Assembly: GCA_010279815.1 (NCBI GenBank) | Contig: QEOQ01000561.1 | Coordinates: 206,605-270,604 of the forward strand | Direction of reading: 5' to 3' | Length of the DNA: 64,000 nt | Source of the DNA: Brachionus plicatilis | Lineage: Eukaryota > Rotifera > Eurotatoria > Ploima > Brachionidae | Shown: piece by piece, positions 21,601-31,500 of the stretch | Layout: the number at the start of each line of letters is the position of its first letter | Numbering within the stretch: the first letter of the stretch is position 1 | The notes under the pieces: generated by a model | Databases searched by the model: none | What the model was told of the DNA's origin: nothing | The model's input: only the letters and a program-made list of their open reading frames with translations | Position numbers and translations under genes: made by a program

Positions 21601-23563
21601 AAGAGGCTTAAGCTAAGTAAATTAGGTAAATTAAACTGGTCGAATAATAGATGTAGTTGTATTTTATTTTTTAAAAATTATTGTTGTTTCCATATTTCCA
21701 TATAATCTTGGCAGTCAATCTGAAATTAACTACTTAGCCATTGAAGTAAAATGATATTACAATTGCTCCGAAACCTAAAGCTGGAAGACCGGCCAAGGAA
21801 AAAAGTGCTTAGTTCGTCAATAATTTATTTTTCTTTAAATATTTTTTTTTTAATAAATTGCACATTTATTAATTATTGTATTTATATAAAAAATAAATAA
21901 AATCAAATAAAATCTAATTATTTTCGACTATTTTATTTGAGGTAATTATTCTCAAAAAAATTTATTTTCAACAAAATTCTCAACAAAAAGTAAATATTTT
22001 GGTAGTACAAAATATTTTCTCATAATCGTAATACCAGATGATCAAAAAAATTTCTAATATCTTAAAGAATAAATTACGATTCAAATTAATATCAAAAATA
22101 AACAAAATTAAAATATTTTTAAAAAGATTGCTAAATTTATGAATTAAATTTATCTCAAATAAAAATAACTTATTTGCAAGTTTTTTATATTTTAAGCTTT
22201 CATTTTTTTTTAAATTTAATTTAGCTTTCCTTAAAACAATAATATATTGATTCTAAATAATTATTAAATAAATTATTATTATTACGAATAAAAAAATCAT
22301 TCATTTAAGAATAATTGAAAAATTCAATCTTAATCAAAAAATACGAATAAGTGCAAAAAAAGGTAATTGAGAAAAAAAAATCATGAATAGAAGAAACTTA
22401 AATTTCTTTAATTTATTCTTCCGTTATTATTTTAAAGATTTACAAATTTTACTATTTGACAAGACAGATAAATCTATAAAAAATAAATTGTGAAACATAT
22501 TTTTATGCAACAGGAATAAATCTCTTTTAAATTTAAATTTATTTCTTTGAAAACATTCGTATGATTTTAGAAAATTCAAAAAATTATTTAGAATTTGAAA
22601 TAATTTTTTTAAATGGATTTGAATATCTATAAATGATATTATTTTTAATTTAAATTTTTTCGTTCATCAAAATAATGGGAAAGAATTCTGGTTCGGATTA
22701 ATTTTTTTTCCTTTAAATATTTTGAAGCATTAATTTAAATAATATAATTCAAAAAATCTTTTACCAAAACTAAATTAAATTTCACTTTTCGTTAAATATT
22801 AATAATAAGTGAATAAACTAATAATATTTTGCCATTTATTAAAACAATGATATTCGATAAAATTTCAAAATATCCAGTGGTATTTTGTTAAGAATTAGAT
22901 CTTGATAAAATTTTCTTTTTTGTTTCTTGACTTGAACCTTGATTCATCATTGCTTCCTGAAAAAAATTCAAATCTCTTGAGATCCTCATATTTTAAAGCA
23001 TAGGGAAGATAAAAAATTATCAATTTTAATAAAATTATTTAAAAAAAAATTTCATAAAATTATATAAAAAAAAATTTATTAAAATTATTAAATAGATTAT
23101 TTTTTCTTTTTTCATCTCAAAATTTTATAAACTCTAATCTATTTATATTTATTTAATTTTTTTTAAATCTAATATTTGAATAGCATTCGATATGATAAAC
23201 TAAAAATACCAAAGCATAGATCAAAAGTCTGTAGAACAGTTAATATCTTATTTATTATCTTGTTTGGTTACAATTTTACTTAACATTCGTAGCCCAGATA
23301 AGAAAACAAACATTCAAAAATAATCATTTAGCTCAAATACAAAGTCATTTTTATCTGAAATAGGATACCACCTTCTTTTAAAAAGATTTTAATATTAAAT
23401 TTAAATAAGAAAGAGATTTTTTTTGAAAATATCAATAGAACCTTAAACTTCAAATATTTTTTTATTTTAATTTTGATCAATATTTTAACAGATAAGTTAA
23501 ATTTAAAAAAATTTGGTACTATTATTTTATAAGTTAAAGATATTTTTGTAAGTACACTGGATA
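18674..23563. other. Long AT-rich non-coding stretch
   Basis: Nearly 5 kb with no supportable gene. It contains an AAT/AAC-type imperfect microsatellite at about 19100-19167 and the MITE at 19190-19741. A possible tiny exon-like segment lies at 18899-18937 (ATGATGAGCAGATC, ending at a ggtaaga donor). The remainder is low-complexity A/T. Confidence 0.7.
19190..19741. mobile_element. MITE with reiterated TTTCGACAAA arms and an 11-bp target duplication
   Basis: The element is flanked by the direct repeat TCTTAAGTGGG at 19179-19189 and 19742-19752. The left end atatgctatttttcgac pairs with the reverse complement of the right end (ggtatccatgaatttcgac). Both arms are built from repeated TTTCGACAA(A) units, in opposite orientation on the two sides, around an AT-rich core. 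A 9 to 11-bp duplication with palindromic arms fits a Mutator-like non-autonomous element. Confidence 0.85.
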
Positions 23564-24103
23564 ATGGGAAACTGTTTAATCAATCAACCAAAATTATATT
23601 CAAGGTCTGATGATTGTTCAAATGTGGTCTATTCAACTGCTAAATTTTTTAAATCCACTGAAAGCTATCAAACAATACCCAAAACTTCGAACCACGACTT
23701 AAATTCTTCAAAGTCTCTTGTGGACAGTCTGGAAGCCAACCCCTGGTACTTTGGCCACACGAAGCGCATGGAGGCCGAAAAACTGCTCATGCATCCGCAG
23801 AACAAACAAGGCTCGTTTCTGATCCGCGAAAGCGAGGGCAACAACCACGCTTTCTCGCTTTCAATCCGCGGTAAAGACTCTGTCAAGCACTACCGCATCC
23901 GGCGCGACCATGACTCAAAATACTTCATTTCAAACAGAGTGATGTTCACTTCTTTAAATGAACTAGTCGCCTACTACTGCAAAAAGGCAAATGGTCTATG
24001 TACAATATTGAAACTTCCATGTGTAACTGAAAATCCATGCAACAAAAGATTGGAAAGTTATCCCATCTCCAGTCTTCATTATACTGAATTGATAGTTTGC
24101 TAA
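23564..24103 (+). CDS. Myristoylated SH2-only paralogue of the Src gene
   Basis: A 179-aa protein beginning MGNCLINQPK, so Gly2 and Cys4 of the Src membrane anchor are kept. The short unique region echoes Src (SDDCSNVVYSTAKFFKST), then goes straight into DSLEANPWYFGHTKR. The SH2 domain is about residues 59-153, with FLIRES and phosphotyrosine-binding Arg88. There is no SH3 and no kinase; the frame ends after LESYPISSLHYTELIVC. Codons for SH2 residues 53-143 are GC-rich and differ from Src at about 17 of 273 bases by eye, while both flanks are AT-rich and much more diverged. This suggests gene conversion or a recent chimeric copy. It could act as a membrane-anchored phosphotyrosine decoy, or be a decaying duplicate. 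Confidence 0.85.
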   Translation: MGNCLINQPKLYSRSDDCSNVVYSTAKFFKSTESYQTIPKTSNHDLNSSKSLVDSLEANPWYFGHTKRMEAEKLLMHPQNKQGSFLIRESEGNNHAFSLSIRGKDSVKHYRIRRDHDSKYFISNRVMFTSLNELVAYYCKKANGLCTILKLPCVTENPCNKRLESYPISSLHYTELIVC

Positions 24104-24710
24104 TTTTTCTTTTTAAAATTCTTAATAGATTTTTAAATTTATTAAGGAAGTGAAGTCAATTTTTTTGAAATTTTAAAATTAAAATACATAAAATACTAGT
24201 GGTTTTTAGTTATTAAAATTTTTTAAATGTTTTTTGTATTTAAGATTGAAACTCATATTGGTAATTTTATTAATTTTTTTAAGAATTTATTTTACACTTT
24301 TTAGTAATTATATGCTTTTATTTTTGTTTAAATTACGGAAATAATGTTCGATGACCTATTTACTTATGATAAGACTTATAAATAATCATGCAGTATTCCT
24401 TTTACTTTTATTTTAATAAAATTTTAAAATCTAATTTTAAAATTTCAATATGATTTTATGAAATTTTGTCGAGAAAATAAAATGATTTAAAATAAAAAGA
24501 GTTTTTTTTTTTAAACAATTAATAATATTAAAAATCAAACTTTGTTTTAAGTCACATTTATAAGTCCAAGACTGAAAAGTTTAACTTGCCTTAAGAATCA
24601 TCACTGCTTTGATTAAAAAAGAAAACAACTTTTATAAAAAATATGATTTATTTTTGGATTTGAATAATAATTTGAAATAAACATTCGAATAATTTCATAC
24701 ATTTGTTTAC
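24104..24710. other. AT-rich flank of the SH2-only gene
   Basis: No kinase-like sequence and no other exon is visible downstream of the SH2-only frame, so the missing catalytic domain is not simply hidden in a following exon here. Confidence 0.7.
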
Positions 24711-25320
24711 CTGTACCGAAGTAATGCTCCTTCAGAATAAAAATACAAAAAAAAAAAAAATAAATTAAATAAAATAAAAAAAATAACAAATAAGTTTTAG
24801 TAATAAAAAGAAAATTTAAAACGATATATTGAAATAGCTAGAGGTTAGACATTTATAAATATATGATAGTACAGGAAAATTACACAATGGATTTGGATAT
24901 TCGTTAAATTATATCTGGATTCAAAACCTTCTCTTTATTCTTCCACCAGTCTGATGACATATGGAACAGAATGACTCAATCTTGACCAGACATATCTCTC
25001 ACTCAGCTCAAAGAGTCTATTTGAAACTGTTAAAAGTTTTGGTTTATTGAAGGCCTCTTGGTGCATAATATTGGAGGGAGTATCATGTTTCAGCTTCAAA
25101 ATAAATCGAACTGCTGAATTTTGAATAACTTTTATTTTTTTGATGTTAGTTTCTGAGAATGAATTTAAACAAGGAAAAGAATAATCCAAAATTGATCCTA
25201 TTAAGGATTTGTAAAAATTACCTAATGATTTTTATTTAGACCTCATTTTCTATTTGAAAGATAGTTTATAATATTAAGCCTTGAAATACAGCGCTATTTT
25301 AATTCATCCACCATTGGACT
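24711..25320 (-). mobile_element. 5'-truncated LINE with intact 3' end
   Basis: The minus strand encodes the C-terminal part of a LINE ORF2: DYSFPCLNSFSETN, IKKIKVIQNSAVRFILKLK, then KLLTVSNRLFELSERYV, ending at about 24935. Downstream on the same strand come about 190 bp of T-rich 3' untranslated sequence, the 29-nt motif (24711-24739) and a short A/T tail. Together these identify the 29-nt motif as the retrotransposon's 3' end. No upstream RT core is present, so the insertion is 5' truncated. Confidence 0.8.
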
Positions 25321-26461
25321 AAATATAGTGGAAAAATTAAAATAATTTTTTAGTTAAATAATTAAAATTCTGGGTCTTGTCACATATAGAGCCAATCGGC
25401 CTAGCAAAGTGTCAAAATCTCAATATAAGACCAATTTCATAAAACCAATTGACCAGGTAATTTTATATTTAATTTTATTTTTTTTGTATTTTAGTTTATT
25501 TTAAAAACTCATTTATTTAATCTTAAATGAATGAATTAAGTTTAGAATATATTTTATCTGGTTATGTTGCTTTGAAATAAAGAAATAAAGCTTGAAATAT
25601 AGTTTAAATAAAAAAAGATAAATAAACTTATAAAAATGGAAATTAGAAAGTCAAATGTATATTTTGCAACTTAATTCGAATCTTAATTTTTATCATTGGA
25701 TACAGTTGATAATGAAAATGATAAAAATTTGAATTTAAAATTCAGAAAAATAAACAATTAATTTACTATTTAATCCACAAATATTTTTTTATGACTTTGA
25801 TTGTCTTAAATTAGAAAAATGAATAGGATTTAACTTAAGCTATAACTTGGCCAGGTAATTTTCTATACTTGACTTTTAATTTTCAAACCATTTTTTTTGT
25901 AAAAAAAAGTCGAAATTTGCCATAGATTGATATTTTCACACTTGACGTGGCCAAAAACGTTATTACAAGAATGTAAATTTTTGCTTTATCCTTGAATTTA
26001 GAAACATGATTCTAATATTTTAAAAATTGATTCTAATATTCCTGATTCTACTATTTTTAATTATAGAGAAGATACCATTTGATGTGTTTGAAATAAACTC
26101 TTGTGACTTAAAATTTGTTTTAAATCAAAAAAATTGCTAAAATTTTTACAATCATAAAAGATAAAACTTTCTTTTATCAGTTAAACCTAGTTTTTGAATA
26201 AGGCTAAAAATTTAAGAATAGAAATTTAAATATTTTTTATCGTGTCAGATAAAACTAGCAAGTAATTTCTATTTTTTATAATTACAAAGATTTACTTAAT
26301 AACATGTGCCAGAAAAAATTCGATAATTTCCATTTTATTTGTATTATTAATTCAATATCTAAATAAATCACTTAACGTTTAATATTTGATAAAAAATTCT
26401 AATTAATAATTATTTTCCATTTTTTTCCTTATTTTGGAAAATAAAACATAAAACAAAAATA
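25321..26461. other. AT-rich non-coding spacer
   Basis: Only low-complexity A/T sequence was seen; no exon, RNA gene or clear repeat can be supported. Confidence 0.6.
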
Positions 26462-28004
26462 TGGCAATGTGAAATTTTAGTACTAAAATTTCAGTACAGA
26501 AAGTAAAAACGTTATAATTTTTTTTTCTAATTATGCAAAAATGGTTCTTTAGAGAGAACAATATTTTACAAAATGGTGCATAAGGATTCCAAGCTTTGCA
26601 AAAACTCTGCAATTTTCTGTAAAATGCACACCATTAAAAAATACTTTCATTAAATTAAGCAATAAATTGCAGAGTTTATGCAGAGCTTGGAATTAGAAAA
26701 AAATTATGGAATATTATTTCAGCACAATCAATTTTTGATTAGCACAATGAAAAAAACATTCTACACAATTCGATTTCTTCTCAGCACAAAAAATTATATT
26801 TAAAAATTTAACAAAAAAATGTGTTTGAAAATAATTCATAAAGGAAATTTTTTTTAATTTTAAATTTTATTTAATGATATTTATAAGTGGAAGTTAGGCA
26901 AATATAGTAAATTTCGAAGCTTAAAGAAAACAAATAAATAAAATAAAAAAATAACAGATATTAACATTCTATTAAAAACTTAAAAAAAATAAAATTATTT
27001 TAGCAAAGAATTTCTAAAAATGTCAAGTAGCGAAAGTATTCTCTTGAATAAAAATAAATGGACACACAGAAGTATCAAGCCAACAGAATTAGGATTCAAA
27101 CATTGGTACGAATGTAAGCATAAGCTCAACTTGCAGCATGCCAATGGCTAAAAGAAGATATTTTTTTTGTTCTAAATGGAACTCAAAAAATTAATAAATT
27201 TTTTTTATTTTTATTAAGTTAGAATTTTTTTATTTTAAAAAATGGGCATATGTTTTTGACTTACCTCTAAATTATTAAAAAGTACCTCTAAAATATAACA
27301 ATTTACCTCTAAATTATTAAAACATAAACTAAATTATTTTTTATAAGCTATTTTAATAAAAAAACTCTATTCTAATAAAAAAGTATCTAAATTAGTAAAC
27401 TAGGAGATATTTTATTAAAAAAATCTAATTAAAGAAAAAAAAGTTAATTAAAGAAAAAATAAAAAGCTAATTAGAGAAAAAAAAGAAAGTAATATTGAAT
27501 TTTGTTTGCATTTGTTTGGACAATACAAATAACGTTTCATACGCATTTCTGAGTTACAAACTCGACAATACTTTTTCGTTTCATCAACACGAATTCTTTT
27601 CGAATTCACGAATTTATAGATTGATAGTCAGATTAATTAAAAGCTAATTACTTAATTAGTTATCAATTTAAAAAAAACCAATGAGTAAATGTCAATTAAA
27701 TGAAACATTTGAATTTTTTAATTAACAGAGTTTAATTAATAAAATAGATGTTTTTTAATTGATTAGCTTTTTTTTTTAATAATTAGCTGCAGTTTTCATT
27801 TATTAGCGGGTTTTTAATATTTAGATCAATTGTTTTAGATTTAGAAGTCTCTTTAATTTATTAAAGGTGAACTTTTAATATTAGAGGTAAGTTTTTATCT
27901 TTTAAATTTTATAAATTAACTTTTTTTTACAATATTTCTTTTTGTATTTTATTTAAAAAAAATTTTTTATAAGCATGAGGCTATGAGGCTCAGAAGTTTT
28001 TTTC

Positions 28005-28044
<40 letters not shown>

Positions 28045-28428
28045 ATTTTACAGGTATTTTTTAATAATTTAGAGGTAAGCAAAGAATTTATGCGTAAAAG
28101 ATGCAGTTTTAATTAAATTAGATATTTTTTTATTAGAATAGATTATTTTTATTAAATTAGACTTAACTTTAAATAAATTAGATTTTTTTTATTAAAATAA
28201 CGGTATTTTTATTAAAATTAGCGGGAGGAAAATTATGGGCCATTAATTTTTGTGTTGAATGCATTTAATTTATTTTTAATTTTTGTGTTGAGAAGAAATC
28301 ATTTTGTGCTGAGCGTTTTGAAATTGTGTTGAGTGGTTATTTTTTTGTGCTGAAAAGGGAGACCCAATAAATTAAAACGTTTTTACTTTTTGTACTGTAA
28401 TTTTTGTACGTAAAATTTCAGATTGCCA
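26462..28428. mobile_element. 2-kb foldback DNA transposon with zinc-finger coding remnants
   Basis: The left end starts TGGCAATGTGAAATTTTAG and the right end, reverse complemented, starts TGGCAATCTGAAATTTTAC. Both continue with CAGTAC(A), AAAGTAAAAACGTT and a series of CAGCACAA units. Deeper arms are also palindromic (repeated CTAATTTAATAAA and TACCTCTAA blocks). Inside, a + strand frame at 27019-27150 has MSSSESILLNKNKWTH and GFKHWYECKHKLN. A minus frame at about 27620-27486 has KKYCRVCNSEMRMKRYLYC and PNKC. These look like remnants of FLYWCH-type and zinc-ribbon modules of a transposase. A 110-bp palindrome is nested at 26585-26695. Confidence 0.65.
28005..28041. repeat. (TAA)n microsatellite
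   Basis: About twelve perfect trinucleotide units inside the foldback element. Confidence 0.95.
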
Positions 28429-28542
28429 AAAAAATTGTGGTCACTATTTTTGCGATCAAAACAATCATGCTTGAGTCAAAAATTTGAAATCTATTAATTT
28501 ATTAAAAACTAAATTTAAGCAAAAAAAAAAAAAATAAAAAAT

Positions 28543-31500
28543 TTAAGCTTGATTTTCATATTTTTTTAATTCATCGAAAAAAATAGCATTATATTCATCA
28601 TTTTGAAATTTATTAAAATTGACACTTTCCATACTGGTCAAAACTTGAACATGCTCCTCTCTGCTATGTTCGTCACACAGCCAAACAATTTTACCACTCG
28701 GCAACGCACATCTATTCAGCTTAAAGTGATTCAATCTATTTATATTTATTTCTATATCATCTTTTTTTTTGGTCTCCATTGAATCCAATTTTTGCATAAC
28801 AAAATTCTTTAGCGCCAAATAGGACTCTGTGAATCCTGTCAATCCACCACCATCTGCTCTATTGGAACTAGAAAATCTGCTTGGCGAAATATAATTCAGC
28901 GGAGCCTGGTCAGCACTTAGGCTTTCATCAAAATAATTCATCAAATCCTGGAATTTATCTTGATTCTTTAGAATTTCTATATTTAAGTCACTGTGTTTGA
29001 TTATGCTCATAATGCGGTACAGATAGGAAATATGGGACAGTGGCATGTTTTTGGTTGCTTCGTAGCTGATCGGCGAACCAGACGTGTGCCACCCGGACTC
29101 ATGTTCACAAGTAGCCTTCAAACAAAACCTTTCTGCCACCGGCGATTTGGTAAACTTTTCATTTCTTCTCCTCGAACTTGTCCAATTTTTACTCACACTC
29201 AATTTACTGGATCCAAATAAACTCTGGGAATTTTTTGCGGAAGAATTTGGTGCAGCTTGAAAAGTAGAGCTTGAAAAGTCATCATCAGGCAGATCGAGAA
29301 TGATCAAACGGGGAAATGGTCTAGAGGCGGCATTTTCCGAAAAATTGGCCACTTGTCTCAAAAATTTGCGCTGGGTCAATTCAATGAGCTCAGTGTAGGC
29401 CTGATTGCTGCTTTCATCAGGCTCTTCCACACAAACAGTTTCCTTTTTGCCACTCTTCAGCACAGGCTCCAGGCCCAGACTTTTCATCTCGGCCAAAACA
29501 TCCGCAAAAGCCTTGGGATTTTCTAGCTGAAAATTAATTTCCTTGTTATTCAAACAACTCATGATGCCAAGCTCGGTACTTTTCCATTCACTGTTGCGGT
29601 GCGCCGAACCATAAATGCACATCAGGGTCGGCTTTTTCAAATTGGACGCAAACCGGAACTCTTTCATGCAATTTTCCGACTGAGCATATTCATTAGATAT
29701 ACAGGCTATGAACAACTCACAGTTTCGGATGCCCTCAACTATGTCCTCGAAGAGATTTTTTTTGCTGCCCACTTGCTCAAAGTCAATCCATGCCGAATAG
29801 CCGGCATTTTGGAGCTGTTTTTTCAGCTCTCTGGGATCTCCCCAGCCAATGCTCAACTTGTCCTTTAGCGGGGTACCTTTGCCAACCGCCTCCTGGCTAT
29901 TAACTCGGCAATAACTTATAAAACACTGATTAATTTGGCTTTGCTTGGCATTTTTGTTCCTTATTGAGTCCAATTTGCGCTTGGTCAAATCAAGTAGATC
30001 TGGCCAGCTTGTCTGATAGCGGGCAATTGTGTTTATTTTGATGAAAAACTCATTGGTGACCAGAGCGCCAACTTGGCTCTTTTGCCATTCGAATGAGTCG
30101 CCCAGGACCACCAGGACATAGGGCTTCATGATGTTTAACTTGACAAAATTGAACATGTTCACGCACTGCTGGTCCGAGCAAAAGTTGTCTGTGATGCAGA
30201 ACAAGACCAGAGAGCAGTTTCTGAGCAGGACCGAGATGGAGTCGATGGAGACTTGGTCGGGCGCCTCGCTGAACCAGCAAGTGATGCCATTTTTTTCCAA
30301 GTCGGTCTTTATTTGTCTTGGCTGAATGATGTTGTCGTTGTGGGTGTCTTTGGTCGAGTACAAAATGACCATGTCGGTGCTCAGCTTTTGCTTTAGGTGC
30401 TTGAGGTCCCTGACTGAGTGCTTGAGCTGAATGTCGTATGAGTCTGTGGAGTCGGGCGGCATTTTTGCGTGCAAATCGGCAATGGGCACCACATGGAACA
30501 TGTTTCTGCATTGGAGAAAAAATGCTTTGAGCCGCATTGCCTGCCGGACCAGCGAGGCAGAGAACATGCTTGTGCCAGAGTTGATGCAAATGTTGTCATA
30601 GCAGTCCGGGCACGGAAAACTAAAGTCAAATGTGACTCCGCTGAAGGACTCGGCAATCAAGGTCTCTAGCACTTCGTGGATTAGAAAGACCAAGTTTTCG
30701 GGCTGAATGCCCACGCATTTCACTTTGATTGTGTTGTCCAGTCTGGTGATCAAGGCAGTGTGGTTGTTTTTGTGCAAAATGGAGCCGTTTTTCCAAATAG
30801 CGCGGGTGTCTGTCATCAGGTACAAGCGGACTTGGGCTCTGTTGAACAAGCCGACCGGAAGATACTCGAAATTGTAGATGATTTTGCTCTCTTTTTTGTT
30901 CGGCTTTAGAATAGATATTTGACGGTCGTGGACTTTTTTTATTTCAAATTGGGACCAATCTGTGTCATCAGGAGGCGTCTCTGATAGAAGACATGGCACC
31001 AGATGAAGACCCTGGTCGCCTATTTCGAATGTTAAATCAAATTTTTCTGTGATTTTAAGTATCCACTTGTGCAGCGATGGATTGTATTTTTTCCATATTT
31101 TTTCCACGTCATTTTTCCACAGGTGTCCGTCGACTATGTGGTTGTTGTTGACGGACACCAAGCAGGCCAATAGGTCGACCATGAATTGAGGGTTTATGAC
31201 TACTTTGTCGCGCAGAAATTGGTTGTTAAAGTACATAATGGAGCCTAGGTCGTGCAAAAAGCCCAATGCTTGAGCCAACTCGGTTTGTTCAAATATGCCA
31301 TGATTGTCGGCTATTTTTTCCGCTTCCGAATAGTCCAGGAAATATTTTTCTCTCTTAAGCTTGTGAAGTTCTGATTCGAATTCAAGCCAACATTTGGGAA
31401 TTTTTTCACCCTTTTTTTTTTTAATTTTTTTAATAAATTTTGTTTTATTCTTGGTTTAATAAAGGCCTATATTTTACTCAGTACCAAATAAAATTTAATT

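Noticed and set aside
26403..26612. 69-codon minus-strand frame
   Set aside because: It overlaps the foldback element end and A/T sequence and has no recognisable feature.
30050..30669. Arg/His-rich and Cys-rich frames antisense to or overlapping the TIR-ROCO exon
   Set aside because: The ROCO frame is clearly coding there; the others lack homology and splice context.
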